A stretch of DNA of 64,000 nt. It comes from Shewanella benthica KT99. GTDB lineage: Bacteria; Pseudomonadota; Gammaproteobacteria; Enterobacterales; Shewanellaceae. The notes under the pieces were generated by a model. It searched no databases. It was not told the DNA's origin and saw nothing but the letters and a program-made list of their open reading frames with translations. A program made the position numbers and the translations under genes. Position 1 is the first letter of the stretch; each line of letters opens with the position of its first letter. Below are positions 27,105 through 38,018 of the stretch, in pieces. The stretch lies in the NCBI RefSeq assembly GCF_000172075.1, contig NZ_ABIC01000016.1, forward strand, positions 19,356 to 83,355, read 5' to 3'.

Positions 27105-27902
27105 ATGGCAAGGAAGTTCGTTCAGTTAAACATTGATAAGCAGGTGGCCCACGTCATCTTAAATCGGCCGGAAAAATGCAATGCGTTAAATTTCGATATG
27201 TTTCGTGAACTCGATGAGGTGATAGGTGAAATACAGCAAGATCGCTCGGTTCGTGGGGTTATTCTTTCGGGGAGTGATGGCAACTTTAGTTCAGGCTTAG
27301 ATGTGAAGAGCGTGATTAAATCACCCATGCAGGCGGTTAAGCTGTTGTTTAAGTGGCTTCCGGGCAATGCCAACCTGGCCTAGAGGGTCTCAATTGGCTG
27401 GCGCAGACTTCCCGTGCCGGTTATCGCCGTGTTTGAGGGAGTGTGTTTTGGTGGTGGCATGCAGATCGCCCTTGGCGCAGATTTTCGCATCGCGGCCGCT
27501 GATGCAAAGTTGTCGATCATGGAGGCTAAGTGGGGACTCGTTCCGGATATGGCGGGTCTGGTCTCTCTAAGGGAAGTGGTGTCTAAGGACTAGGCACTAC
27601 TGCTAACGATGACGGCTGGGGTGCTCAGTGCACAAGATGCCTTGTCTAGTGACTGAAGTCGTCGATGAGCCGATGGTGCGGCGCTCGAGTTAGTCGCAGT
27701 CTTAGCTAAGACCTCACCCGATGCTAACGCGGCAATTAAGATGAGCATAAATAACAGTTGGAGCTCGAGCATCCGTAGTTTGTTATCGCGGGAGTCTTTC
27801 AGCCAAATCAGGTTACTGCTGGGGAAAAATAGACTGATAGCGGCAAAGCGGCAAACAAGCGAACCAGATAAGGCCTATAAAAACAGGCAAGCCAGGTGGT
27901 AA
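27105..27902 (+). pseudogene. Enoyl-CoA hydratase/isomerase family, broken
   Basis: Starting at ATG 27105 (TGGAGGA upstream), the family is clear: VAHVILNRPEKCNALNFDM, FSSGLDVK, 'GVCFGGGMQIALGADFRIAA' and 'KWGLVPDMAGL'. Damage: TAG replaces the Gln expected at NLAQRV (27380), and TAG replaces Gln again at SKDQALLL (27590). A deletion of about eight bases near 27648 joins LS to VTEVVDEP. One base is missing near 27680 (CGGCGCTCGAG). Readable homology continues to TAA at 27900-27902. The fatty-acid oxidation or crotonase-type function is lost. Both nonsense changes are C to T. Confidence 0.9.
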
Positions 27903-27925
27903 ACCGTCGCCTTTCCTACTGGACC

Positions 27926-28852
27926 CTATTTTCTTGGGCCTTGGCTGATTCTTAATGCAAAGCCCTCGATGGACTTCAAGGCTGACTCCCAGGACATGGG
28001 ATTATTGAGGTTAAGTGCCAAAGTCTGCTGACTGTATCGATAGGGGGAGTTTTGCGGCGATAGTTCGGCTCTCATATGAGCCGTCGCAGATGAGGCCCTA
28101 TGACCATCGAAAGATTGGATATCCAGTACGGGTATGTCTAACTCTGCTAGCTGCTTAGCTAGTGCTAGGTTCTCATGTTTCATCTTCAGATAGGGGTTGA
28201 TGAGCACCAGTATGTCGGGCTTGGCCAGGAGATTATTGCTGAGCATGGCTATGACTAACCCTGCGCCCTGCCCGCTGGTTATCAATAAACGTTTACCCGG
28301 ATAAGGGGCACCTATTGCGTCGAGTTGGTTCATGGTCTGGCTGATGAACAGGCTCTGTTTGTCACGAATATCTTGCCAGACTTCATCCGAGTATTGCTCG
28401 GTTGCTTCATTGGCTTGTTGATTTCCCTTCATCTCACCGGCCTTGGCGATCTCTTCTGCGGAGGTGGTAAAGTTAAGCATGGCTATTTTTTTAGGTGGCG
28501 TTATCGCGATAGTAGCCCAACCAGCAGGGTTCAATTTTCGTCTCAAATAGGCTTGAAACCCTGCGCCATCGGCAGTCATGCCCGGATTAGCAAGTAAGAT
28601 GGCTGTGCCCAGTTGTTTCTTGCCACTCCAGGATCTGACTAAGACTTGAGTCTGCTGTTCACTTAAGGTTATTTCTATTACCTCTTCTTGGGGGAGATAA
28701 TCATATTTTTCGGAAAATACGGCTTTATCCTCGATCATGTTCTCCTTGGCCATAGCTTCGTTAGGCGAGGTATCTTGGGGATCGGCTGCAATAGCTACTG
28801 GAGCTGTAAGCAGGAGGAACAGAGCGATAACAAGGGCTGTGTTGAAACGCAT
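27926..28852 (-). CDS. DUF3530 alpha/beta-hydrolase-like periplasmic protein
   Basis: 308 residues with a signal peptide ending AIAADP. The body resembles DUF3530: 'TAILLANPGMTADGAGFQAYLRRKLNPAGWATIAITPP', a middle 'LLITSGQGAGLVIAML' (GxGxG nucleophile-elbow-like, with Gln in place of Ser) and a late D/H region. The Ser to Gln change suggests the fold may not be catalytic. It is periplasmic. It lies just downstream (minus) of rapA. The function is unknown in the family. Confidence 0.82.
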   Translation of the reverse strand: MRFNTALVIALFLLLTAPVAIAADPQDTSPNEAMAKENMIEDKAVFSEKYDYLPQEEVIEITLSEQQTQVLVRSWSGKKQLGTAILLANPGMTADGAGFQAYLRRKLNPAGWATIAITPPKKIAMLNFTTSAEEIAKAGEMKGNQQANEATEQYSDEVWQDIRDKQSLFISQTMNQLDAIGAPYPGKRLLITSGQGAGLVIAMLSNNLLAKPDILVLINPYLKMKHENLALAKQLAELDIPVLDIQSFDGHRASSATAHMRAELSPQNSPYRYSQQTLALNLNNPMSWESALKSIEGFALRISQGPRK

Positions 28853-28923
28853 AAACAGGTAATGTTTGGACTGAGAATAAGATAAAGAAAGTATAACAGG
28901 ATAAATGGCTGGGTGATTGAAAG

Positions 28924-28951
28924 AGGCCCTAGGTTCGAGAACCTAGGGCCT
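28924..28951 (-). terminator. Hairpin after rapA
   Basis: AGGCCCTAGGTTC, loop GA, GAACCTAGGGCCT form a perfect 13-bp stem 27 bases past the rapA stop. The flanking U content is low, so it may be an inefficient terminator. Confidence 0.65.
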
Positions 28952-28977
28952 AATTATTTATGTTATACCTATGGGTA

Positions 28978-31884
28978 TTAAGCGTGGCTCACTAGCACCA
29001 GACGCACGGCATCGAGTTGCAGCAGGCTATCATCTAAGTAAGCATTGAGTTCGTTCATCTGATCCTTAAGATGGGTTAACTCTTCGTCACGAATGTTAGG
29101 GTTCACCGCCTTGAGCGCTTCGAGACGCTCGAGCTCCAGTGTGAGCTGGGAAGTCATCTTTGCTCTGGCACTCTCTACCAGCCGTTTAAGCTCAACCTGT
29201 GCAAACTCTTCTCCCTTAGCAAATAAGGGATGTAAAACTGTCTGAGAGGCATTGACCAGCTTACTGGCTATGTGTCGGTTGACCGCACTGAGCTGCTTAT
29301 TAAAACTCTCGTAGCTGACCTTGTCAGACAAGTTGTTACCATTCTTGTCCAGCAAGATACGCACAGGTGTTGGCGGCAGGTATCTATATAGCTGGCTCGA
29401 TTTAGGTGCCGAAGCATCGGCCATGTAGATCAGCTCGAGGAAGATGGTACCCGCAGGGAGTGCCTTATTCTTCAATACGGCTACGCTGGTGGTTCCCGTC
29501 TCTGATGAGGTGATCAGATCTAAACCTGTCTGAACCAGAGGATGCTCCTGAGTGATGAGGGCAATATCATCACGGGACAGGGCCACTTCTCTATCGAAGG
29601 TGATCGTCATGCCGTCTTCGGATAATCCAGGGTAAGTTGGGAACATCATATGTTCACTGGTCTTTAGCACTATGGTGTTTTCACCACAGTCTTCCTGCTC
29701 GACACCTATGATGTCCCATAAACGGATAACCGAACCTATGAGTTGTGTGTCTTGATCTCGTTCTGCCAGGCGTTGTACTAACTTAGCTGCGCGCTCGCCA
29801 CCATGAGAGTTGATCTCAAGCAACTTATCCCGGCCTTGTTCCATGACAGTCTTCAGCTCTTGGTAACGAGCCTGAGTATTGCTTAGCAACTCCTGCTGTG
29901 CCGTCTCATCTGGTGTTATCAACAGTGACAGCAGAGACTCAGAAAGTTCGCTGAAGAGTATATGGCCACTGGGACAGGTCTGCTCGAAAGCATTGAGCCC
30001 CTGATGGTACCACTGCATCAGATACTCTTGGGCCGTGCCTGCCAAGTAGGGCAAGTGGATCTCGACATCGTTATTTTGACCGATACGATCTAAACGGCCT
30101 ATGCGTTGCTCCAGTAAATCCGGATTCAGAGGCAGATCAAACAGAACTAGCTGGCTGGCAAACTGGAAATTTCGACCCTCAGAGCCAATCTCGCTACAGA
30201 TGAGTGCCTGAGCGCCACCGGTTTCCTGAGCAAAGTAGGCGCCGGCCTTATCGCGCTCGATAATCGACATGCCTTCATGGAACACGGTCGCCTGGATGCC
30301 TTCACGGGTACGCAGAGCTTCCTCCAGACTCAGGGCTGTTTCCGCCTGGCTGGCAATAATCAGCACCTTCTTGTTGCGGTTGGTCTTTAAAAATTCGATG
30401 AGCCAATCGACTCGGGGATCAAATTTCCACCAACTGGCACTGCTGCTCTCGAAGTCCTGATAGATCTTCTCCGGGCTCAGGACCTGTTTGACCCTAGCGG
30501 CAGTATCTAGGTGGCCATTCATCATGGCACTGACTCGTGCGGCCGTCACATATTGGCTTGGCATCACTTGTGGGTGCTGATGGAAAATTCGTGTAGGAAA
30601 GCCTTTGACCGATGCTCGGCTGTTACGGTAAAGCACCCGGCCTGTGCCATGTCGGTCCAGCAGATCTTGTAACAGTTCATCACGGGCGGCTTGTTGCTTG
30701 TCGACATCGGCGTCGCTTGCCTGAATTAACTCCAGAGTCGCGCCGATATTTTTCTCACTGAGCAGGGTCGTCAGCTGAGCTATAGCCTGGGTCGTGAGTG
30801 CATCACCACCGGCGAGTGCTTCGGCGGCACTGGCAACATCCTGGTAGCTTTTTTCTTCTTCGAGGAAGGCGTCATAATCGTAGAAACGATCGGGATCGAG
30901 TAAGCGCAATCTGGCAAAATGACTCTGATGACCCAGCTGATCCGGCGTCGCGGTCAGCAATAATACGCCTGGTACGACTTTACTCAGGGCCTCAACGATA
31001 CGGTAAGCGCGGCTAGGTGCGCCTTCGGTCCACTCCAGGTGATGTGCTTCATCGACAATCATAAGATCCCAATCGGCATCTATGGCTTGTTCCAGACGCT
31101 TCTTCTTGCGCAATAGATCGAGTGAGCAGATCACCAGTTGTTCGGTATAAAATGGATTGTCGTTATCGGCGTAAGCTTCGATACATCTGTCTTCATCGAA
31201 TACAGAGAATTTAAGATTGAAGCGGCGCAGCATCTCGACCAACCACTGATGACGCAGGGTATCGGGAACGATAACCAGAATTCGTTCGGCGCGCCCGGTA
31301 AGCAGCTGCTGATGAATGATCAGTCCCGCTTCGATGGTCTTGCCCAGGCCAACTTCATCGGCGAGTAATACCCTAGGGGCAAAACGGCGACCCACTTCAT
31401 GGGCAATCCACTGCTGATGTGGGATTAGGCCGACTCTGGGTCCCTGTAATCCCAGCAGATCCGATGTGGCCAACTTATTTCGCAATAATTGGCTCTGGTA
31501 GCGAACGCCGAATCTGTCTAAGCGATCGATCTGACCGGCGAATAGCCTATCTTGAGGCTTATTGAATCTAACATTGTGGTTGAGCAGGGTTTCTCTGAGG
31601 GAGACCTGCTCACCCGTTTCGGTGTGAATTCCGTGGTAGATAATGAGCTCATTTTTCTCTTCGAGCTCACTGACGGTCAGGCTCCAGCCTTCATGGCTTT
31701 CAATTTTATCGCCAGGATTATAAATAACTCGAGTCAGGGGAGCCTCGGTGCGTGAGAACAGCCTGTTCTCATCGGTTGCTGGAAACATTAGTGTGACCAT
31801 ACGGTCTTCTAATCCTACGACTGTACCTAAACCAAGTTCTGATTCGGTATCACTTATCCAGCGTTGACCTAAGGAAAAGGGCAT
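28978..31884 (-). CDS. rapA: RNA polymerase-associated ATPase RapA (HepA)
   Basis: 968 residues, exactly the length of E. coli RapA. The N-terminal [20 protein letters not shown] is a Tudor-like RNAP contact. SWI/SNF motifs follow: Walker [20 protein letters not shown] in [11 protein letters not shown], 'VLLLTATP', and helicase-[26 protein letters not shown]. The C-terminal half carries the RapA-specific region. RapA recycles RNA polymerase from stalled post-termination complexes. The frame is intact; the next gene downstream is the DUF3530 gene. Confidence 0.96.
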   Translation of the reverse strand: MPFSLGQRWISDTESELGLGTVVGLEDRMVTLMFPATDENRLFSRTEAPLTRVIYNPGDKIESHEGWSLTVSELEEKNELIIYHGIHTETGEQVSLRETLLNHNVRFNKPQDRLFAGQIDRLDRFGVRYQSQLLRNKLATSDLLGLQGPRVGLIPHQQWIAHEVGRRFAPRVLLADEVGLGKTIEAGLIIHQQLLTGRAERILVIVPDTLRHQWLVEMLRRFNLKFSVFDEDRCIEAYADNDNPFYTEQLVICSLDLLRKKKRLEQAIDADWDLMIVDEAHHLEWTEGAPSRAYRIVEALSKVVPGVLLLTATPDQLGHQSHFARLRLLDPDRFYDYDAFLEEEKSYQDVASAAEALAGGDALTTQAIAQLTTLLSEKNIGATLELIQASDADVDKQQAARDELLQDLLDRHGTGRVLYRNSRASVKGFPTRIFHQHPQVMPSQYVTAARVSAMMNGHLDTAARVKQVLSPEKIYQDFESSSASWWKFDPRVDWLIEFLKTNRNKKVLIIASQAETALSLEEALRTREGIQATVFHEGMSIIERDKAGAYFAQETGGAQALICSEIGSEGRNFQFASQLVLFDLPLNPDLLEQRIGRLDRIGQNNDVEIHLPYLAGTAQEYLMQWYHQGLNAFEQTCPSGHILFSELSESLLSLLITPDETAQQELLSNTQARYQELKTVMEQGRDKLLEINSHGGERAAKLVQRLAERDQDTQLIGSVIRLWDIIGVEQEDCGENTIVLKTSEHMMFPTYPGLSEDGMTITFDREVALSRDDIALITQEHPLVQTGLDLITSSETGTTSVAVLKNKALPAGTIFLELIYMADASAPKSSQLYRYLPPTPVRILLDKNGNNLSDKVSYESFNKQLSAVNRHIASKLVNASQTVLHPLFAKGEEFAQVELKRLVESARAKMTSQLTLELERLEALKAVNPNIRDEELTHLKDQMNELNAYLDDSLLQLDAVRLVLVSHA

Positions 31885-32292
31885 TAACTATTTCTCATCT
31901 ACGGGTGAACCACGAAAGGGCGCGTATTTTACCTAAACTCCCTCAAAGTGCAAGGATCGGAGCCTCTTTCGAGAGGCTTAATCGACCTCGATTTTGTGTC
32001 GAGCCTAAGCTTAATTAGTAAAAGTGTCGATTACAAATTATACCAGCAGTTTCTTTATCTGGAATTTGTCATATCTGTGTAATCTAACTAAGTAACTCTC
32101 AATTATAGAAAGTTCTAAGCAAGTGATTGAAGCGGCCCTTTAATAGTGGCAGTATGAAATCAAGGTGATCGCTATTTTTTACTATTGGTTAACACTAAAA
32201 TTTATTACTCGACATTATTTTTAAAGGACTAAATTAAGGACTGGGAGCCGCGAAAACATAACATCATATAGAGAGAAGTAATTGGAGGCGCC
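31885..32292. other. Divergent promoter region rapA / PhoH-like gene
   Basis: About 400 AT-rich bases, with no gene, between the divergent starts. Weak -10-like boxes occur (for example TATAAT-like words near 32210), but none could be assigned with confidence. Confidence 0.4.
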
Positions 32293-33687
32293 ATGGAACA
32301 AGACGACAGAAAGTTGTTTGTACTGGATACCAATGTATTACTACATGAACCCTTAGCCATCTATTCATTTAAGGAAAACGATGTAGTTGTTCCCATGACA
32401 GTTCTGGAAGAGCTGGATCAGATTAAAGACAGGAAACGAGACGTAAGTAGAGACGCACGGGTTGCCATCAGGGCGCTCGAAGACATACTCGGCGGTAAAA
32501 CCACCCCAGAGCAGATACTTCAAGGGGTCAAACTGCCTCGGCGGGAGGATCACGGCGATGCCTGTGGCACCTTGTCTATCTTTCCCGATCATCAACTCAA
32601 GATGACCCAGGGCTCGCTACCGGACAGCAACAACGATAACCGCATCATCAACACCGCATTACACCTGCAAAAAATTCATCACCCCCGTGACGTCGTTCTC
32701 GTCACTAAAGATATCAACATGCGTCTCAAGGCTAAAGGGGCGGGCATTAAACAGGTCGAAGATTACCGCACCGATCAGCTTATTGATGATATTCGCTTTC
32801 TAGCGACTGGATTTCATCAATTTAAGGGAGATTTTTGGGAGCGCAAGGAGCACGTCTCTACCGAGTCACATGGACGTCATACCGTGCATACGGTACCAGT
32901 GGCTGAGGTCGGAGATGAAAATTTCTATATCAATCAATACTTGTTAGATGAAGACTCCAACTTCTGTGCCCGAGTGTTAGAGAAGACCAATGGGGATCTT
33001 AAACTGTTAGATCTCGGTAAAGATAGATTACTCAACATGGAGGTATGGGGCATACGTCCAAAGAATATTTATCAGGGCATGGCGATGCAGGCGCTGCTGG
33101 ACCCGGATATTGATCTGGTGATCCTTACTGGGCCTGCAGGTTGTGGTAAGACGCTATTGGCCATGGCGGCGGCGCTGGAAATGGTGGTTGAGAGAGGACT
33201 CTACGATAAAATTATCGTCACGCGTAATACGCCGGAAATCGCCGAGTCCATAGGTTTCCTCCCCGGTACCGAAGAGGAGAAAATGACGCCTTGGCTCGCG
33301 GCAATTACCGATAGCTTAGAAGTGCTGCATAAGAATGATGTGAATCCCAGTGGTAGCATGAACTACATCATGGATAAGGCCAATGTCCAGTTCAAGTCGA
33401 TCAACTTTATGCGTGGACGCTCGATACAGAACTCTGTGGTGATCCTCGATGAGTGTCAGAACCTGACGGCTTCACAGATTAAGACCATGATCACCCGCAT
33501 GGGGGAGGGGACTAAGCTTATCTGTAGTGGTAATTTGTCACAGATAGATTCTAATTATCTCACCGCAGTGACATCGGGGTTGACCTATATCGTGGAGCGT
33601 TTTAAAGACTTCGAAGGCAGTGCCAACATCTATCTCAACGGTGTGGTACGTTCGCGTCTGGCCGAATTTGCCGAGGAAAACCTGTAA
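32293..33687 (+). CDS. PIN-PhoH family ATPase (YlaK-like)
   Basis: 464 residues. An N-terminal PIN nuclease-like domain (KLFVLDTNVLLHEPLAI, with later acidic residues 'DVVLVTKDINMRLKA') joins a C-terminal PhoH domain. The PhoH domain has Walker A TGPAGCGKTLLAMA, Walker B VVILDECQN and 'RGRSIQ'. The fusion is the PhoH2-type arrangement, implicated in RNA binding, unwinding or cleavage. TTGGAGG precedes the ATG. It was formerly annotated as 'PhoH-like phosphate starvation' protein; the physiological role is uncertain. Confidence 0.93.
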   Translation: MEQDDRKLFVLDTNVLLHEPLAIYSFKENDVVVPMTVLEELDQIKDRKRDVSRDARVAIRALEDILGGKTTPEQILQGVKLPRREDHGDACGTLSIFPDHQLKMTQGSLPDSNNDNRIINTALHLQKIHHPRDVVLVTKDINMRLKAKGAGIKQVEDYRTDQLIDDIRFLATGFHQFKGDFWERKEHVSTESHGRHTVHTVPVAEVGDENFYINQYLLDEDSNFCARVLEKTNGDLKLLDLGKDRLLNMEVWGIRPKNIYQGMAMQALLDPDIDLVILTGPAGCGKTLLAMAAALEMVVERGLYDKIIVTRNTPEIAESIGFLPGTEEEKMTPWLAAITDSLEVLHKNDVNPSGSMNYIMDKANVQFKSINFMRGRSIQNSVVILDECQNLTASQIKTMITRMGEGTKLICSGNLSQIDSNYLTAVTSGLTYIVERFKDFEGSANIYLNGVVRSRLAEFAEENL

Positions 33688-33824
33688 ATTATCTGAGTCG
33701 CTCACTGCTTTAGCCCTAAAAATAAGGCCTCCATCTTCATGGAGGTCAGATTCAGGAGGTGCGAGCCCATGGACAGATGAAGGTAGAATAACGCAGGAGC
33801 CGTTACTTAGGAGTAAATATAGCC

Positions 33825-33883
33825 CTTGTCTACAGCACTTTGAATTGCCACTGAACGATCTGCTATTTAATGAAAGTGGTATT
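33825..33883. repeat. Partial right end of the 24056 MITE family
   Basis: CTTGTCTACAGCACTT, then CTGAACGATC and TTTAATGAAAGTGGTATT, parallel CTTGCCTACAGCG, CTGAATGATC and CTTAATGGAACTGGTATT of the complete element. The left part is missing or diverged. The rest of 33688-34098 shows only a short hairpin (GGCCTCCATC/CATGGAGGTC) after the PhoH-like gene. Confidence 0.65.
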
Positions 33884-34098
33884 CTCTTGCAGATACATAA
33901 AATATGTAGCATTAGGGTAAAATTTTAATCATCTGTGTATCTAGCTGTAAGCTAGGTGTTTATCCAGAGTCTTTATTTCACCTTAGTTAACTTATTAGAC
34001 TAATACGGTGTATTCAATTCATCTATCTTCCTGATACTATACTGTTAATGAAATTTAGAGCCTGTGCAGGGAAATGCAGGTTGATTCAAGGGCCATGA

Positions 34099-37000
34099 AT
34101 GAAATCGACTGAGCCAGATCTTCAACTGAAGTCGCCGATACAGAAAAACTATAATCGCGCTGTTTTTTATACCTATATTGGAGTGATTATCATGGCGCTG
34201 ATCACCGCCTGGTTCTTCTTCGATCGGCAGAAATCTCAGCTTATGCAGCAAAGAGAGGTGCAGGTAGAGCGTCATGTGATGCAGATCGATCTCTTGCTAG
34301 AATCGAGTATCCGAGCGGTTAAGAGCCTGAGAAACGTAGCGGTCGATCATCTCAGGCTAGGAGAGTTAGTGCGTAAAGACCGCTTGCCTCAGTATGAGAA
34401 ATTCAATGAGAGTGGCCAGTATTTTACCTTAGAGCCAAGTTACGCCCAGAGTGGCGAACCTTTTACCAACATGGGGCGCATCACAGGTGCTGGTTCCCTC
34501 AATGGTCGCAGCGAGAAGTTCTATCAGGAACTGGAGATGTTGTTCGAGTTATCTCTTTCCTTCCCGGTGGCAATTGAAGCGGCACCCAAAGCCTCATCTA
34601 TCTATTATATCTCTAAGCGTAGGATCATGTCCTATTTCCCCTGGCCATCTGATGAGCAAAGATTCAGAGATGAGTTGCTCAATAAGAACCAGTTTCAGCT
34701 AGCAACGCCGGCGATGAACCCCCAGCGAAGCGTGTTCTGGAGCCCAGCTTATGTGGATCCGGCCGGTAAAGGCTTGCTGACCACCTTAGGCGTGCCTATC
34801 TACCTGGAAGATGAATTTATCGGTTCGATCAACTTGGATATGACCTTGGCCTCGCTGGCGAGACAGATACGTCTCTACTTCAAGATGCCGGGTACGGTTA
34901 TCTTACTGGATCAGAAGAACAATATTCTCTCCGACAGCGATGATGATAACTCTGAGATTAGTCGTGTCTTCCATATTAGTCAGAAGATCCCCTCTGAGCT
35001 GCATTCGATTCCTGAGTCTGAGCTGTTCAATGCCCATGAAGGGATCATCAGAAATGGTTATTACATCCACTCTGTAGCGCTGCAGAATGCCCCTTGGCGT
35101 CTGCTCTACCTGCAAGATATAGATGAGCTATTTAAGGATTCTTGGGAAAAGCTAGAGCTGACCTTTATCTTAGTGGTATTGGCCCTATCGATATTGGTGA
35201 CCATAGTACATTGGCAGACTCGACGCTCATTCGTGAACCCCGCTTCTCTGCTGTTGACCCATCTGGAATCTTGCTCCCAGGAGCCCCGTAAGCCCCCTGA
35301 GCTGATTTCTCAGAGCTGGGAGCCCTGGTTCCAACTGGTGAGTCGAATCTTCGAAGAGAACCAACAATATACCCGGCACCTAGCGGAACAAAACAGGAGA
35401 CTCGATAAGCTGGTGGCTCGCCGTACCGAACGGCTAAAAGAGACCACAGAGCGGCGAGAACGGGAATACGCCTTACTGAGATCTTTGCTCGACGCTATCC
35501 CAGAAGCGATCGTCTTCAAGGATAAAGAGGGTAAGTACTTAGGCTGCAATAAAGCGGCCGAACGTATGTTGGGTTATACCGAGAGTGAGCTCATCGGCCA
35601 AGAGTCGATAAAGCTTACCTCTAAAGAACAATCGGTACGTATCAAGGCAGAAGATGAACGAGTTCTGGCGGAACGTACTCCGCTGCGTTATCAGGAAAAA
35701 GTGGAACTCGCCGGCAAGACTGTGCTACTCGATACCCTTAAACTGCCGTTCTATAATCGACGCGGCGAGCTGTTAGGTCTGATCGCCGTCTGGCGTGATG
35801 TGACTCGCGAATATGAGTCGGCTGAGCAGTTAAGATTATCGGAAGAGCGTTATCACTTAGCCATGGATGCGGTAGAAGATGGCCTGTGGGATTGGTATCT
35901 GGACTCGAAGCAGATCATCTGTAATCCGGCTTATTACTCTATGCTTGGCTACAAGAGCAATGAGTTTCCGGCATTGGTTTCAACCATAGACGAACTTATT
36001 CATCCCGACGACAGGATCAGGGTGCAGGAATATCGCGAGCAGTATCTTGACGACCCTGTCGGTGCTTTCGATATCGAATTCAGGATGCGTGGCAAGAGTG
36101 GCCAGTATCACTGGTTGCTTTCGCGCGGTCGTGTGGTGGAGTTCACCGCCGACAACCAGCCTAAACGTATGGTGGGCACCCATAAAGATATTACCCGGCA
36201 TAAGAGTAACGAAGTGGCTTTGCTTGAGGCTAAGCAAGATGCCGAGTCGGCCAATGTGTATAAGAGTGAATTTCTGGCCAACATGAGCCATGAGATCCGC
36301 ACGCCTATGAATGCCATCATCGGCATGCTGCAGCTGGCTGAACGAACAGAGCTCACGCCCAAACAGCGCGACTATTTAGAGAAAGCCGGCTTCTCGGCCC
36401 AGTCTCTGCTTAGGATCATCAATGATATTCTCGATTTCTCTAAAATTGAAGCGGGTAAATTAGAGCTCGAGAGGGTGGCATTTCCGCTGGATAAGGTGCT
36501 GGACCATGCCCTGGACCTCAATGCGCTCAAGTCGCAACAGAAGGGAGTCGAGTTACTACTTTACGCACCAGTCACGGCCGGGTTAATCCTCGAGGGTGAT
36601 CCCCTGCGATTAGGTCAAGTGCTGATTAACATGCTCTCTAATGCGGTCAAGTTTACTCAAACGGGTGAGATCGAGTTGGGTTGTGAAGATGTGGGTGAGC
36701 GTGATCATCGCATCACTCTCAAGTTCTGGGTCCGTGATACAGGCATAGGGATCAGTAAAGAGCAACAGGCCAGCCTGTTTGATGCCTTCGCTCAAGCCGA
36801 TGGTTCCACCACTCGTAAGTATGGTGGTACCGGTCTGGGTCTCTCCATCAGTAAACATCTGGTATCCATGATGGGCGGTCAGATGCAGGTCCAGAGTGAG
36901 ATGGGGGTCGGTAGTACTTTTAGCTTCACCATTAGCTTTGAGATTGCCGAAGAGGCCGAAATGAAGCCTATGATAGTGCCTGAGCGATTAGGCCATCTTA

Positions 37001-37806
37001 AGGCCTTGGTGGTCGATGATAACCCGACCGCGCTACAGATATACTCAACCGTGATGCGTGACTTCCACTTCGAGGTGGATACCGCCGCCAATGGTTCGGA
37101 GGCGCTATATAAGCTGGAGAAGTCATCGGTCGATCTGCTGCTGCTTGACTGGATGATGCCCGAGATGGATGGTATTCAGGTGATCGATGAGCTGGATCGT
37201 ATGGTGGCCGATGGTCGATTAGATAAGCGTCCCATTGTCATCATGATGACGGCCTATGCCGCAGAGCCCTTAAAAGAAGATGTGGACCGTTCAAACATCT
37301 ACGCCATGTTACAGAAGCCGTTTAAAGCCTCGGCCCTGTTCAATGAGATCATTGGTGCCTTTGCCGAAGAGCCTAAGGTCAGCTCTGTGATACAAGTCGA
37401 AGTCGAAGAGGTTGTCGATACGCATGCGGGTGTGGTCTTGCTGGTAGAGGATAACGTTATCAATCAGCAGGTCGCGACCGAACTCCTCAAGAGCGCTGGC
37501 TACGAGGTCGATGTTGCCGATAACGGTCAAATAGCCATAGATATGCTCGCAGAGAAGGATTTTGATGCGGTACTCATGGATATTCAGATGCCGGTTATGG
37601 ATGGGTTAACGGCAACAAGAGAGATCAGGAAGCATTTTAGCCTGCATGAGCTGCCTATCATAGCCATGACGGCTCACGCCATGTCCGGCGATAGAGAGAA
37701 GAGCCTGTCGGCGGGGATGAATGCCCATATTACTAAGCCTATTGTCCTCAGTGAGCTATTCGATACCTTAAGTTTTTGGATTAAGAAGAAAGATGAGGTA
37801 AATTAA
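34099..37806 (+). CDS. Hybrid sensor histidine kinase with two receiver domains
   Basis: 1235 residues. TM1 is at about 19-38. A ~300-residue periplasmic sensor of Cache type follows ([20 protein letters not shown], '[23 protein letters not shown]'), then TM2 at about 350-370. Two PAS domains come next ([20 protein letters not shown] and [19 protein letters not shown]). HisKA carries the phospho-His in [14 protein letters not shown] near 731. HATPase has '[14 protein letters not shown]' near 843 and '[10 protein letters not shown]'. REC1 has Asp in [13 protein letters not shown] and REC2 has Asp in [13 protein letters not shown]. It lacks an Hpt domain. No cognate regulator is adjacent; the ligand is unknown. 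Confidence 0.94.
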   Translation: MKSTEPDLQLKSPIQKNYNRAVFYTYIGVIIMALITAWFFFDRQKSQLMQQREVQVERHVMQIDLLLESSIRAVKSLRNVAVDHLRLGELVRKDRLPQYEKFNESGQYFTLEPSYAQSGEPFTNMGRITGAGSLNGRSEKFYQELEMLFELSLSFPVAIEAAPKASSIYYISKRRIMSYFPWPSDEQRFRDELLNKNQFQLATPAMNPQRSVFWSPAYVDPAGKGLLTTLGVPIYLEDEFIGSINLDMTLASLARQIRLYFKMPGTVILLDQKNNILSDSDDDNSEISRVFHISQKIPSELHSIPESELFNAHEGIIRNGYYIHSVALQNAPWRLLYLQDIDELFKDSWEKLELTFILVVLALSILVTIVHWQTRRSFVNPASLLLTHLESCSQEPRKPPELISQSWEPWFQLVSRIFEENQQYTRHLAEQNRRLDKLVARRTERLKETTERREREYALLRSLLDAIPEAIVFKDKEGKYLGCNKAAERMLGYTESELIGQESIKLTSKEQSVRIKAEDERVLAERTPLRYQEKVELAGKTVLLDTLKLPFYNRRGELLGLIAVWRDVTREYESAEQLRLSEERYHLAMDAVEDGLWDWYLDSKQIICNPAYYSMLGYKSNEFPALVSTIDELIHPDDRIRVQEYREQYLDDPVGAFDIEFRMRGKSGQYHWLLSRGRVVEFTADNQPKRMVGTHKDITRHKSNEVALLEAKQDAESANVYKSEFLANMSHEIRTPMNAIIGMLQLAERTELTPKQRDYLEKAGFSAQSLLRIINDILDFSKIEAGKLELERVAFPLDKVLDHALDLNALKSQQKGVELLLYAPVTAGLILEGDPLRLGQVLINMLSNAVKFTQTGEIELGCEDVGERDHRITLKFWVRDTGIGISKEQQASLFDAFAQADGSTTRKYGGTGLGLSISKHLVSMMGGQMQVQSEMGVGSTFSFTISFEIAEEAEMKPMIVPERLGHLKALVVDDNPTALQIYSTVMRDFHFEVDTAANGSEALYKLEKSSVDLLLLDWMMPEMDGIQVIDELDRMVADGRLDKRPIVIMMTAYAAEPLKEDVDRSNIYAMLQKPFKASALFNEIIGAFAEEPKVSSVIQVEVEEVVDTHAGVVLLVEDNVINQQVATELLKSAGYEVDVADNGQIAIDMLAEKDFDAVLMDIQMPVMDGLTATREIRKHFSLHELPIIAMTAHAMSGDREKSLSAGMNAHITKPIVLSELFDTLSFWIKKKDEVN

Positions 37807-38018
37807 GTGGTAATTGTCTTGTGGCCCACTCTATATATGAAGAATTAAGCTAATTCCATAAGACTAGACTAAATGAATGATTTGCACTTGAGACTAAAGG
37901 GATAGCTGTTAAGCTGTCTTTTTAGTGCAAAATTAGCACAGAGACTCAACATAAAACAAAAATTAATATTGAATTGTTGAGCACTAAAAACCGTCTTAGC
38001 CGCATTCAAGGATACCCA

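Noticed and set aside
32365..32595. Minus-strand 76-residue ORF
   Set aside because: Shadow of the PhoH-like gene.
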